DNA of 33,053 nt from Blautia sp. (lineage in GTDB: Bacteria > Bacillota > Clostridia > Lachnospirales > Lachnospiraceae), in the NCBI GenBank assembly GCA_023664455.1, contig JAMPFM010000031.1:1-33053 (forward strand), read 5' to 3'. Position 1 is the stretch's first letter; the number at the start of each line of letters is the position of its first letter. Below are positions 7,621 through 17,284 of this stretch, piece by piece. The position numbers and the translations under genes were made by a program. The notes under the pieces were generated by a model. It was not told the DNA's origin, made no database searches, and saw nothing but the letters and a program-made list of their open reading frames with translations.

Positions 7621-8403
7621 TTATCTTGCTATACTTTTACAACCGCCTCCTGCTAAAATACAACTTCCAGCCAACGCTTCCCCTAAATCAGACATAGCAA
7701 AGCAAATTATTTCTGCTATTTCCTCCGCCCGCAATAGTCTTCTAATAGAATTATCCTGCCAAAGGTTTCCACCTCTGACACCATCTGTATAATCGCCAAG
7801 ATTTTTCATCATTTCTGTATTTGTTGTTCCAGGCTCAACACAATTCAATATCACGCCTCTTTCGCATAAATGTTTTCCGTATGCATGAACAATGCCAGAA
7901 ACTGCATTCTTCGTAATTTGATAGACAGATAACAAATCCCTATGCGCACTAATAGAAGATACTACGCATATATTTCCTTTACTTTTATGTCCATGCAAAT
8001 AATTAGAAAAATTTCTAATCAAAAAGAATACTCCCTTTAAATTAATTTCCATTATTTTGTCATAATCATTTTCAGATATATTAAATCCCTTCCAATTATT
8101 CCCATCAAAATTTACACCGCTGGATATTACCAATCCGTCTGGAATACAGCCTATCATTTCTTGCACTTTTTCAATAAATACATTGTGCCTACTCACTGCT
8201 GCTATATCAAACTCTATGGGAAAAACCTTTTGTGATTCCTTATACTTTAATTTTGAAACTGCAATTTTCAATTTCTCAAAGTTTCTAGAAGCCAATATTA
8301 TGTTTTCCACACCATTATTAAGTGCCTTTTCTGCTACAGCGAATCCGATTCCGCTTCCTCCCCCAACTATAATTATGTTTTTGGGTCTTAATAAAATTTC
8401 CAT
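7621..8403 (-). CDS. Short-chain dehydrogenase/reductase (SDR)
   Basis: This is a 260-residue classical SDR. The N-terminal Rossmann nucleotide motif is GGGSGIG (residues about 14-20). ASR after the second strand hints at NADP preference. The catalytic set is visible as SS in VVSSISAHRD and YQITK (Tyr-x-x-x-Lys). MEINLKGVFF supplies the conserved Asn helix, and EPG follows the active site. Length is typical. It lies between the MenD-like fusion and the acyltransferase, all on the minus strand with gaps of 36 and 14 nt, so it most likely reduces a keto-sugar or keto intermediate made in this pathway. The exact substrate cannot be told. Confidence 0.92.
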   Translation of the reverse strand: MEILLRPKNIIIVGGGSGIGFAVAEKALNNGVENIILASRNFEKLKIAVSKLKYKESQKVFPIEFDIAAVSRHNVFIEKVQEMIGCIPDGLVISSGVNFDGNNWKGFNISENDYDKIMEINLKGVFFLIRNFSNYLHGHKSKGNICVVSSISAHRDLLSVYQITKNAVSGIVHAYGKHLCERGVILNCVEPGTTNTEMMKNLGDYTDGVRGGNLWQDNSIRRLLRAEEIAEIICFAMSDLGEALAGSCILAGGGCKSIAR

Positions 8404-8439
8404 ATTTATCTTATATCCTTTCCAATCAAGAAATTGCCT

Positions 8440-11193
8440 TTAATCGCAAAATACTTCAAAGAAAACAGCTTCTTCCGGTTCTTCACTTACAAAAAATTGA
8501 AGTTTCTCATCGTATTCTTCTTTTGTACTTGCACTTATATATTTAAAATTTGTAGTTTCTACCCAACCACGTACAGATGTATGGTGCTCTGCCGTAACTG
8601 CTTTTAAATTATGTCCCCTAAGCAGACCTGAACCACTATTATTTACCATAAGAATACGCACATTCTTTTCTGGTGCCTTATTCCATATGCTGTTCATATC
8701 ATAAAAGAACGATAAATCTCCAACCAAAAGGAAACAAAGCCTATCCTTTATAACCGAGCACTGTCCCATAAATGTTGATGTACATCCATCAATTCCATTT
8801 GTTCCCATATTGCAGAAAACTTCTACATTTCTTTTGATAGAATATCTTCGAGAATCTATAAAACTCTGACCTACTCCCAAGTGCAATAAAGAATTTTCCG
8901 GAACAATTGGAATAAACCTACTTTGAACATAATGTGCATTAAATCCTGTAATTGCAGGCGCTGAATATTTCTCTGTCATTTCTTTCCACTTATTATAGTA
9001 AACACCATTATTAACTATATCTCCTGCCTGCAATGAAAACCATTCAAAAAAGAAATCTTGCGGCATTTCTAATACTGATGTCAGCCTAAAGTAAAAGTCC
9101 TTAACCTTCCCATTTGGAACCACACTCCAATGACGTATATTTTTTAATCCCCCTCTAACTTTAAAAGTAAGCGGATCATTCATCAATCGCTTTCCGCCGA
9201 CTGTAACAAGGATATCCGGTGAAAGTTGCTTATTAAATTCATCATTAGAAATCGCCTGCAGCATATTATATGGCTGTAACGAATAAGCGCAATCTAAATT
9301 AGAAATGAAATCTGTCACAATAACACAATTGTATTTAGAAGCAAACCTTTCAATATTTTTTAACTGTTTTTCTGTTGGCGGTGGATTCTGACCATATACT
9401 ACTAAAACCTTAGCTGATTTTCTTAATTCATTCACCCACCTCATCATTTCTGTCTGCCCATCACTTATCGAAACTCTTAATATATGCGGATTTATACGTG
9501 GAAGCAGTTTCCAATATTCTCTTGGAACTTTTGCTCCTACCGAAATATTATCAATCGCAATATTAATATGCACTGGACCAAAACCATTATGTGTTGTCTC
9601 TAAAATACAATCTGATATGTCCCTTCTTGCCTGATACTCTGCTTTATACCCTGATGCTTCTGGTAATGTAACGGATTTTTTTATTACACCATCATAAATA
9701 TGTTGCTGTGGAATTGTTTGATCTTCTCCATGATTTAAATATACTTGCTGTCTGTCAGCTGTAATAACAATCAACGGGATTCCTGTATAATATGCCTCTG
9801 TAACAGCTGGTAGATAATTACTTGCAGCTGTACCGCTTGTACACACACATACCACAGGCTGTCGCAGTTGCGCAGCAATTCCCATACCGTAATATGCAGC
9901 GCTTCTTTCGTCTGTTACTCTATGCAGAATAAAGGAATCTTCATTATACTCAAACATTCTCACAAGTGGCACGTCTCTTCCACCAGGAGATAAAACGATA
10001 TGCTTCACACCATAGTCTCTTAACAATGTTGCCAGTAATCTTATCTTTATAAATTCAGGATTCTGATACAATGCATCCGCCATTTGTGCTTCAGGTATTA
10101 TAATACTTGGCAGCTTCTCTTTAGGCGTTTCTATCGCATATCGTATCCATTCCACTGTCTTTTTAGCTTCTCCACTAACAATTTCATTTGTTTCTGTATA
10201 GTCTATTGGTTTAAAAAGATTTTCATCTAATGGTATATTTTGAGGATCCACCACCAGTCTAGCCATCAATTTTAGTCTGCCTAACAAATCTGAAAAGCGT
10301 TCATATCCACGATTATAGTTACCAATAGAAATAAACGGTTTCTGATAAAGAATCGAAAATGCCGTTCCATGAAAACTATCAGTTATAACATAGGTTGCTC
10401 CGCTATATGCTTTTAATAAATCTTCAATATGAACATTTTCTAAAATATTTGGCAAAGTTAGTAAGTGTCTTTTCTTTTCCCATGCCCATATTTTTCCGTC
10501 CGGTATATTTATAATCTTTAATCCCATTTTTTCAGCATACCATTTAACTGCTTCACATTTGCTTTGTGTAGGATCCAAAATATATGTAAGTAAATATGGC
10601 TCATTTTCAATAAAATCGGAGTTCTTAGCTATTTCATCATAAATACTTCTGTCAACGCAAAATACCGGTTCAAAAACAACCTGACTATTTAATCCACATT
10701 TTTCACGAAGAATATCCGCAGAAAATTTTTCTCTAACAGAAATAGCATTATATCTGCTCAAATATTCTTTGACATCTGTAGCAACTTTATTTGGTAGACT
10801 ATTTTCCCTATTACCAAATGACGTAGCAAAGCTTATAAGCTTTTTGCTAACATTGACAAAAGGCAAATACATAATACCACCAAATGAAACCGGATAATTC
10901 CATATTTGATCGCTACCCGCGCAAAAACAATCGCATATTTCATTAAGTTCTTCAAGCTGTGAATACGACAATACAGGACTTATATCATCAGAATCATAAT
11001 ATTTTTTAATAAAATCTACATTATGCCCTTCCGTAATTTCTATATCTGATTCACTTGCATTGGGCTTATTTATCATAAGAACATCCTTGCCAAGACTCTT
11101 AATAATATAATACATTGCATACCCATTTAGCAACGAACCATAATTCGCCCCATACCAAAATCCTGCAATTGCAACATCATAATGTTTTTTCAT
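8440..11193 (-). CDS. Fused polysaccharide pyruvyltransferase - MenD-like ThDP enzyme
   Basis: This 917-residue protein has two enzymes end to end. Residues about 1-355 match the polysaccharide pyruvyltransferase fold (CsaB/WcaK type): NYGSLLNGYAMY, CAGSDQIWN, ISVREKFSADILR, VITDSFHGTAFSILY. Residues about 370-917 resemble MenD, the thiamine-diphosphate (ThDP) enzyme adding a decarboxylated 2-oxoglutarate unit: LSPGGRDVPL, DERSAAYYGMGIA (Glu429, the cofactor-activating type), TSGTAASNYLPAV, TADR, GTNGIDGCTSTFMG, and GDLSFFYDMN for the metal-diphosphate site. Two MenD substrate positions differ: SPGSRS reads SPGGRD, and the Arg of NRGxxGIDG is Met. Isochorismate is therefore an unlikely acceptor. 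No other menaquinone genes are nearby. A role in adding a two- or four-carbon acyl branch or a pyruvyl-derived group to a sugar is inferred. The reading frame is continuous through the junction. Confidence 0.88.
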   Translation of the reverse strand: MKKHYDVAIAGFWYGANYGSLLNGYAMYYIIKSLGKDVLMINKPNASESDIEITEGHNVDFIKKYYDSDDISPVLSYSQLEELNEICDCFCAGSDQIWNYPVSFGGIMYLPFVNVSKKLISFATSFGNRENSLPNKVATDVKEYLSRYNAISVREKFSADILREKCGLNSQVVFEPVFCVDRSIYDEIAKNSDFIENEPYLLTYILDPTQSKCEAVKWYAEKMGLKIINIPDGKIWAWEKKRHLLTLPNILENVHIEDLLKAYSGATYVITDSFHGTAFSILYQKPFISIGNYNRGYERFSDLLGRLKLMARLVVDPQNIPLDENLFKPIDYTETNEIVSGEAKKTVEWIRYAIETPKEKLPSIIIPEAQMADALYQNPEFIKIRLLATLLRDYGVKHIVLSPGGRDVPLVRMFEYNEDSFILHRVTDERSAAYYGMGIAAQLRQPVVCVCTSGTAASNYLPAVTEAYYTGIPLIVITADRQQVYLNHGEDQTIPQQHIYDGVIKKSVTLPEASGYKAEYQARRDISDCILETTHNGFGPVHINIAIDNISVGAKVPREYWKLLPRINPHILRVSISDGQTEMMRWVNELRKSAKVLVVYGQNPPPTEKQLKNIERFASKYNCVIVTDFISNLDCAYSLQPYNMLQAISNDEFNKQLSPDILVTVGGKRLMNDPLTFKVRGGLKNIRHWSVVPNGKVKDFYFRLTSVLEMPQDFFFEWFSLQAGDIVNNGVYYNKWKEMTEKYSAPAITGFNAHYVQSRFIPIVPENSLLHLGVGQSFIDSRRYSIKRNVEVFCNMGTNGIDGCTSTFMGQCSVIKDRLCFLLVGDLSFFYDMNSIWNKAPEKNVRILMVNNSGSGLLRGHNLKAVTAEHHTSVRGWVETTNFKYISASTKEEYDEKLQFFVSEEPEEAVFFEVFCD

Positions 11194-11233
11194 AATATGT
11201 ATGCCCCCTAAAATCTCGTTTATTTTCTTTGTT

Positions 11234-13843
11234 CTATTTGTCCCCCCTTATCTTCCTTGGCAAATATGTTAAAAACCTACCAATCTTATATGTTTTTGAT
11301 TTTCTTGTCTCGTCCAAGCAATATTGTAGATAATCCCTTTGCTTTTCAACAATATTCAATTTTTCTTCAATCTGCCGTATTGTGTTTTCAGCATTTACTC
11401 TTCCATCTCCCAAATTCCTATATAAGAAATCATTCTCATCTAATAATCTTGCATATTCATTAACAGAAATTGTTCCTGTCGGTTCTTGCGGCAACTGGTA
11501 GATTTCTTTAATTTCATCAAAATGCCTCTTCATATTTGTCAAACCAAAATGGAAGTCCCAATAGCTCTTTATTTCTTTTTTATTTTTTATCAAATACATA
11601 AGTTTCTTTAGAAAATCGTCCTTATCGCCATGAATAAATCTAAATTTTTCAGAATCGCACAATTCCGATGCGCCGCCTGCATCACTACACAAAATTGGAA
11701 CTCCCATTGCAACCATCTCTATTGCTATTTGTGGCAAATTATCCTCCCAGAGTACAGGGACAATTCCTATATGTACTCCTTGAAGAATCCGGCTAAGTTC
11801 ATCATGCGTATATCCATGAATAATATTTATCGAATGAAATTGCGAAAGCTGTGCTCTTAATTCATCATCCCTATCCGTATTTGATGTTGTCAGCACTAAA
11901 TCTATATTTGAAGCGTATGCAGAGTCCAATGCCCCCAATGCTTCAAGCAAAAATGGATATCCTTTTTCAACGTAATCCAAATCACTTCCAAGATATGCAA
12001 CTTTTAAGCATTCATCTACTTTTGCAATAGAATGTCTTACCTGCATATCCGCCACTTTCGTTCCAATATAATTTACAGAGATTTTTTCTTCTATAAATCC
12101 ATTTTCCACTGCAATTTCTTTTACCCTATTTGAAACTGCGCAGATAACATCCATATATTGATTTAATGTATCTGTTGCCCGTTGCGCAAACTCCGTAAAA
12201 TATTCCATTCCTTGTGTTTCATCTAATTTATCAAATTCAAATTTTTTACACCATAAAAATATATCAACATGTCGCATATCAATAGGATTAACCATTGCCC
12301 TTTGTATTATTTCCGTACACAAATTCCTGTAATTTACCCGATTAATGCAATTTCCACAATCCTGTGGGCTATGTTGCGGATTACAATTTTCGCGTTTATG
12401 CCGTTGAAAATAAAATCCAGTCATACATACAGGTACATAATTATGTAAGGAATAGACAAATCTACATTCTGGATATTCTCTCTTTAGTGAAAAAACATCT
12501 AAGGACAATCCTTCTAAATTATTAAAATGAATCGTGCCAAATGGTCCATATTCATCCATAAATTGCCTAAATATATTTTTTAATTCAGAATTTTCAAATG
12601 CTATCTTCGGATTTTGAAATAACATATCTTGTGGTGCCGGAACCGGAGAATTTACAATCTCAAAACTCCTGCATCTATCCCCAAATACATTATCAGTCTT
12701 ACGGATATAACACTCTTCTTTTCCAATGTCATAAGCCCATCCGCTACTTAAAAAATAAACACAAATATCCGGTCTCTGACGCAATATCATTTCAATTAAA
12801 TTCCTACAATATACCGTTACTCCCCCACCAACTTTATTGGGATTATCAAATGGCACCCAATTATAGATTAAAATTTTAGTCGTAAATGGAATTAATGTCA
12901 TTAACGGTGACTGAAATTTAAAATAATTACGCTGATCATACAAATGAAAATCTTTTTCAATAACATCTGAATTTATTTTACCTAACATTTTCTGCATATA
13001 AGGACGAACATAATCCATATTTTTCGGATAATGTTTTTCCTTTGTTGCACCTACCAAATACATGAGTGCTCTTGCATATGCATATTTCAAGGTTACTTCA
13101 TCCATACAACTGTTTTTTTCCAATATTTCCAAATTGTCAATCATACGTTCAAATGGTATCTTTAAATCATATCCATTTGACGATGATGTCTGATTACATT
13201 TTCTATAATTATAATATGGTATATTTGTCCAAACAATCGTCTCTGCCGCTGTTATCACATCAAAGAAAAAGGGGTTATCTACCCACCCTGCGCCTTTTAC
13301 CTCTTTAAAGCGGATATGCTTTTTTCTGATAAATTCTCGCCTATATATACCACTCCAAATAGAAGGATGTCCCCATAAAATACCGGGAATTTGATGAACA
13401 GATTCTGCTTTTGATAATGCTGGCAAATCGCTCCTTTCTTGATTTACAACTTTGGTAACACTACCGTCCAATTCATCATAACAATCCCAAAAATTCCCCT
13501 TAACAACATCAACAGTTCCATTTTGGCTCAAAGCATATAATTTCTCATACATTTCGTGTTCAATAAAGTCATCGCCTTCCACAATTCCTATATATTCACC
13601 CATAGCAGTTTCAATCCCACAATTCATAGTATTTCCATTTCCAGTATTTTTTTTGTGGATTGCTTTTATCCTCTTATCTTTTCGCGCAAACTCATCGATA
13701 ATATCTTTTGTAGAATCGGTTGAACCATCATTAATACAAATAATTTCTATATCTTTCAATGACTGATTTATAACACTTTCCAAACATTCCCTCAAATACT
13801 TTTCTTCATTGTATATTGGCATAATAATTGATACTTTAACCAT
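11234..13843 (-). CDS. Bifunctional glycosyltransferase, GT2 domain fused to GT4 domain
   Basis: This is an 869-residue protein. Residues about 1-260 form a GT2 (GT-A) domain: SIIMPIYNEEKYLRECLESVINQ, INDGSTD, and VEGDDF as the metal-binding DxD region. After a linker, a GT4 (GT-B) domain begins near residue 330 (YNWVPFDNPNKVGGGVTVYCRNL) and ends with the donor-binding EMVAMGVPILCSDAGGASEL. The middle holds CNPQHSPQDCGNCINR, a Cys-rich insert. The last 50 residues are a predicted coiled coil (AENTIRQIEEKLNIVEKQ) with a basic end that may dock on the membrane. SD GAGGGAG lies 8 nt before the ATG. It should add two sugars in sequence to the growing lipid-linked glycan. Donors and linkages are not predictable. 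Confidence 0.9.
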   Translation of the reverse strand: MVKVSIIMPIYNEEKYLRECLESVINQSLKDIEIICINDGSTDSTKDIIDEFARKDKRIKAIHKKNTGNGNTMNCGIETAMGEYIGIVEGDDFIEHEMYEKLYALSQNGTVDVVKGNFWDCYDELDGSVTKVVNQERSDLPALSKAESVHQIPGILWGHPSIWSGIYRREFIRKKHIRFKEVKGAGWVDNPFFFDVITAAETIVWTNIPYYNYRKCNQTSSSNGYDLKIPFERMIDNLEILEKNSCMDEVTLKYAYARALMYLVGATKEKHYPKNMDYVRPYMQKMLGKINSDVIEKDFHLYDQRNYFKFQSPLMTLIPFTTKILIYNWVPFDNPNKVGGGVTVYCRNLIEMILRQRPDICVYFLSSGWAYDIGKEECYIRKTDNVFGDRCRSFEIVNSPVPAPQDMLFQNPKIAFENSELKNIFRQFMDEYGPFGTIHFNNLEGLSLDVFSLKREYPECRFVYSLHNYVPVCMTGFYFQRHKRENCNPQHSPQDCGNCINRVNYRNLCTEIIQRAMVNPIDMRHVDIFLWCKKFEFDKLDETQGMEYFTEFAQRATDTLNQYMDVICAVSNRVKEIAVENGFIEEKISVNYIGTKVADMQVRHSIAKVDECLKVAYLGSDLDYVEKGYPFLLEALGALDSAYASNIDLVLTTSNTDRDDELRAQLSQFHSINIIHGYTHDELSRILQGVHIGIVPVLWEDNLPQIAIEMVAMGVPILCSDAGGASELCDSEKFRFIHGDKDDFLKKLMYLIKNKKEIKSYWDFHFGLTNMKRHFDEIKEIYQLPQEPTGTISVNEYARLLDENDFLYRNLGDGRVNAENTIRQIEEKLNIVEKQRDYLQYCLDETRKSKTYKIGRFLTYLPRKIRGDK

Positions 13844-13934
13844 TTTCTAGACTCCCTCGTCAATAAATAAATTTCCTGCCTTATGAAATTATCCTGTCTG
13901 CACATCTCTTTACTATATGCCTATTGCATCTATA

Positions 13935-15353
13935 TTAACGAAACTTTTTCCAAACAACCCTCCATGCAATGGCATTCTTTATCCATTTTCCTTTTCTTTT
14001 AAGCATCTTCTGATTATGCTTTTCCAAATCCAGTTTTTCCAACCATTGTATCCCTTTTCCATAATCCCACAAAGCATATATTAGCATCAATTCCGTCTGA
14101 TAATCCTTTTTTTCATGCACTTTTGATAGCATTAATTTCCACTCTGCCAATATCTCTTTTTTTGAGCTTTCTTGTCCATATAATTTATTCACAAACAACT
14201 TATTCCTACAATCATAATACGCCATAACCGGCGTCTGCCGATATTCATATGTCTCATGCCAAACCTGAATACCATTTAAAATAATCGGCGTTCCTCCATG
14301 CCTTAATCCATATTCCACATCATCACAGTGTAGGAAAAATGGAAGCGGATTATTATTCTTTGCAAAGCTCATAGGGAAGCAGCAAAACCACCAGCCGCCA
14401 TATTCTGCACCCGCATTATCATTTACTTCTTTTAATGCATCTAATTGGGTCATGTCTGCATTGAAGCCAAGATGCCTGATATCTCCCCTGTTCCAAATTT
14501 CAGCAGCCGTATACTGTACTTTCCTGTCATCCATACGAAACATACGCCCTGCAATTACTTCATCCTTATATTCCTCTTTTATGAGTGATAACAATGCATA
14601 TATTCTATAAAGCGTCTCTGGAATAAATTCCACGTCATCATCCATAAAAATTACATGCGTAGTTTCAATCTCTGGCAATGCTTTTCTAATCTCAACAAGT
14701 CCTCTTGTAAATCCGCCTGAACCCCCAGTATTTGGATTATGATAAACAGAAATAAACTCTTCTTTCGGTATAGAGATTTCTGAAGCATTATCCACCACAT
14801 AAACCTGCAACTTTCCATATAAGGAATCATTTGTATGGAAAAATCTGCTGCTTCGGATTACACCCAAAGAATGATATAAAGCTTTCTGCCGATGGAAGGT
14901 ACAGATATTTAGTGCAATACATACTTTTGTAAACGCTTTCTCTGTCTCATTTGTTATAATCTGTATATTTGATAGCTCCATTTTATCTCTTGCTTCCACA
15001 TCTAAACAAAACCTTGAATTATCGGAATCATATGTAAAATCTATCCATTTTTCCTCCATTTCTGTGCAATGTATATCCAACTCTTCAACCGTAATATTTC
15101 CTGTCCTAAGCCTCACTTTCCCAAAACCAGACGCATGAAAAAGGATCTTCCAGCTTTTCATCCCCGTATACTTCTGCCAAATAGCTGCATCAAACAAATT
15201 CATATAGGTATCCGTAGTCAGTTTTCCACCTGGAAACATATGGATATGTTCATTCTCAAAATATACCTTTTCATTTGTTCGGAAATATAGTTCTTTCTCA
15301 GCACATACACGATTGGGAAAAATAAAAGTTTGTACCACCATATCCCTACCCAT
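13935..15353 (-). CDS. GlfT2-like galactofuranosyltransferase (GT2)
   Basis: This 472-residue protein has the layout of mycobacterial GlfT2-type galactofuranosyltransferases. The N-terminal beta-sandwich (TFIFPNR to about residue 150) is followed by a GT-A domain with NPNTGGSGGFTRG, the metal motif FMDDDV, YGGWWFCCFP, LHCDDVEYGLR and the WHE histidine. A helical C-terminal part carries YDCRNKLF. The start overlaps the end of the ABC ATPase gene by 8 nt, with GGAGG upstream, so it is translationally coupled to export. The product most likely contains Galf residues, although no UDP-galactopyranose mutase gene is in the window. Another furanosyl or rhamnosyl activity is possible. Confidence 0.85.
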   Translation of the reverse strand: MGRDMVVQTFIFPNRVCAEKELYFRTNEKVYFENEHIHMFPGGKLTTDTYMNLFDAAIWQKYTGMKSWKILFHASGFGKVRLRTGNITVEELDIHCTEMEEKWIDFTYDSDNSRFCLDVEARDKMELSNIQIITNETEKAFTKVCIALNICTFHRQKALYHSLGVIRSSRFFHTNDSLYGKLQVYVVDNASEISIPKEEFISVYHNPNTGGSGGFTRGLVEIRKALPEIETTHVIFMDDDVEFIPETLYRIYALLSLIKEEYKDEVIAGRMFRMDDRKVQYTAAEIWNRGDIRHLGFNADMTQLDALKEVNDNAGAEYGGWWFCCFPMSFAKNNNPLPFFLHCDDVEYGLRHGGTPIILNGIQVWHETYEYRQTPVMAYYDCRNKLFVNKLYGQESSKKEILAEWKLMLSKVHEKKDYQTELMLIYALWDYGKGIQWLEKLDLEKHNQKMLKRKGKWIKNAIAWRVVWKKFR

Positions 15354-17277
15354 TCATCCTCCGATACTCCCCACAAACCACCTTCGGCTCCCCAACCATT
15401 CTCAGCTCGCCTTTCTCAATCCAGACGCATCTCGAACAATTTTCAAGAATCGTCCCCATACTGTGACTGACCATCAACACGGTACTGCCGCCGTGTATCA
15501 TTTCTTTAATCCGTTTCAGGCTCTTTTGCCGGAAAAATTCATCCCCGACGCTTAAAATTTCATCCAGAATCAGGATTTCTGCTGCCTGCCCTGCTGTGGC
15601 AATTGCAAAACCCAGACGGCTGACCATGCCGCTTGAAAAGTTTTTGACTTTTTCATCCATAAAATCCTGAAGCTCTGCAAATTCCACGATTTCGTTATAA
15701 TGGGTTTCCAGGAATTTCTTGCTGTAACCGATAATGGAACCGTTTAGGAAGACGTTTTCTTTAGCGGTCAGCTCCATATCAAAGCCGGTTCCAATTGTCA
15801 GAAGCTGCACTTTCCTGCGTCCTACGATTTCCACATGACCGCTCGTAGGTTTGAGTGCCCCGGATATAATTTTTAACAGCGTAGATTTGCCGGAACCGTT
15901 GGTGCCGATGATACCGATAACTTCCCCCTTATAGACATTGAAGGACACATGGTACAGGGCGTAGAGTCTGCGGTAAGATACTTCTCTTTTTAAAAGTTGT
16001 ACCGCATATTCCTTTAACCCGGACGGATTTACTGAATACAGTTTAAACTCCATCGTCACGTCGGAAACTTTGATAACGGGTCTTCCTAGCCGCCATTCTA
16101 ACTCATCCTCACTCGTCACAGGAATTTCCGCCGTATCCTGCTTTTTCATTTCATTTAATATCGCATTGACGGTTAGTACTTCCAGTTTCGCCGTCTGTCC
16201 TTCGATATCAAGGTCTATGAAATCCAACATATGACTCTTGTTGCTTTGTTGAGGATAAGCATAGTTACTTTGTTTACGCTGTTGTGTTTTATCCTGTTTA
16301 TGCCGTCTGTTTCGTTTCTTTTTTTGTTGTTTCTTTTCTTCTCGTTTCTGTTTCTTCTGATTTTTCTTTTCTTGTTGCCTTTGTCTCTTCTGCTGTTTCT
16401 TTTCCTGTTTCTGCTTTTTTCTTTTATGCCTTGTCCGCGCTCGTTTTATGATACTCCATGCGATAATTTCTACAAGGATAATCAATAAAACGACTGCCAA
16501 CGCGAAAACAAAATAAACATTGAAAAAAATTGATGTCTGCCGGCTTTTATCAGCTTTTTCTGAGATGTCCTGCGTCTTGTCGCCTCCTGCCATTTCCTCA
16601 TCGGTTCCTTCAGCGCCCGCAGTCCCTTCGGCGCTTGCCGACTCCCCAGCACCTACTGTCCCTTCGGTGTCCGCAGTTCCTTCTGCTCCCGCCGCCTCTT
16701 CTGCTCTTCTTGCTTCCTCTTCTGCTCTTCTTGCCTCTTCCTCTTCCCTTGCTGCTTCTTCCGCTTCCTGCGCCAATCGTTCTTCAATCTGCGCCGCTGT
16801 ATCCTCTCCCTGGATATGCACCGGGGCGCTGCTATATGCAGCAATGGTAAACGCTTCATTTTCCGCACTATTTCGCAGCAATACTTCTGCGGAAGATATC
16901 TCAATCAAAGCTTCGCCGCCGCTGATGGCTTTAAATTGAAGCCAGAACTTAATTTCTTTGGCATTCTGATTGCCTTCTAAAATCAGGATACCGTTTTCTT
17001 CGTCTGTCTCGTCTGCGCCTTTTACATAGCTTAACCGCAGTGTGTCATATTGAATTTCTATATGGTAATCACCGATTGCCTCTTTTGCCTTTAGATACAC
17101 GCCTACCGGAAAGGTTTCCCCGCTTTTTTTGTCATACCAGTTAGAGCCAAAAGTCACGGTTGCCTCCGCTGCATAGACTTCTAAAGGGGTTTCCACAAAT
17201 CCTAGGATTACGGCAAAGAGCAGGGCAATCAGCGTAAGTTTCTGCTTTCCCTTCATCGCCACAAATTTTTCCTTCAC
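15346..17277 (-). CDS. Membrane-spanning ABC ATPase with extracellular cohesin-like domain (Wzt/TagH-type exporter)
   Basis: This is a 643-residue protein with an unusual order of parts. A signal peptide (to about residue 38) is followed by a beta-rich cohesin-like domain (about 39-155, with IQYDTLRLSYVKG). Next come a Glu/Ala/Arg heptad segment (EEEARRAEEEARRAEEA, 178-194), a Gly/Ala/Glu/Thr linker and one membrane span (251-277). A very basic Lys/Gln/Arg stretch (278-337) follows, then a complete polysaccharide-type ATPase: Walker A GTNGSGKST (458-466), signature NFSSGM (546-551), Walker B ILILDE (568-573) and H-loop VSH (His605). The ATPase half matches Wzt/TagH exporters of O-antigen or teichoic acid type. 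The positive-inside rule puts the first half outside the cell. The permease is 7 nt upstream. The GTG start is adopted; ATG at codon 8 is an alternative. Confidence 0.88.
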   Translation of the reverse strand: MKEKFVAMKGKQKLTLIALLFAVILGFVETPLEVYAAEATVTFGSNWYDKKSGETFPVGVYLKAKEAIGDYHIEIQYDTLRLSYVKGADETDEENGILILEGNQNAKEIKFWLQFKAISGGEALIEISSAEVLLRNSAENEAFTIAAYSSAPVHIQGEDTAAQIEERLAQEAEEAAREEEEARRAEEEARRAEEAAGAEGTADTEGTVGAGESASAEGTAGAEGTDEEMAGGDKTQDISEKADKSRQTSIFFNVYFVFALAVVLLIILVEIIAWSIIKRARTRHKRKKQKQEKKQQKRQRQQEKKNQKKQKREEKKQQKKKRNRRHKQDKTQQRKQSNYAYPQQSNKSHMLDFIDLDIEGQTAKLEVLTVNAILNEMKKQDTAEIPVTSEDELEWRLGRPVIKVSDVTMEFKLYSVNPSGLKEYAVQLLKREVSYRRLYALYHVSFNVYKGEVIGIIGTNGSGKSTLLKIISGALKPTSGHVEIVGRRKVQLLTIGTGFDMELTAKENVFLNGSIIGYSKKFLETHYNEIVEFAELQDFMDEKVKNFSSGMVSRLGFAIATAGQAAEILILDEILSVGDEFFRQKSLKRIKEMIHGGSTVLMVSHSMGTILENCSRCVWIEKGELRMVGEPKVVCGEYRRMNG

Positions 17278-17284
17278 CTGTATT

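Noticed and set aside
16231-16939. Plus-strand Ser/Ala/Pro and Leu/Phe-rich frames opposite the ABC ATPase
   Set aside because: They arise from the biased codons of the Lys/Gln and Glu/Ala stretches on the true strand.
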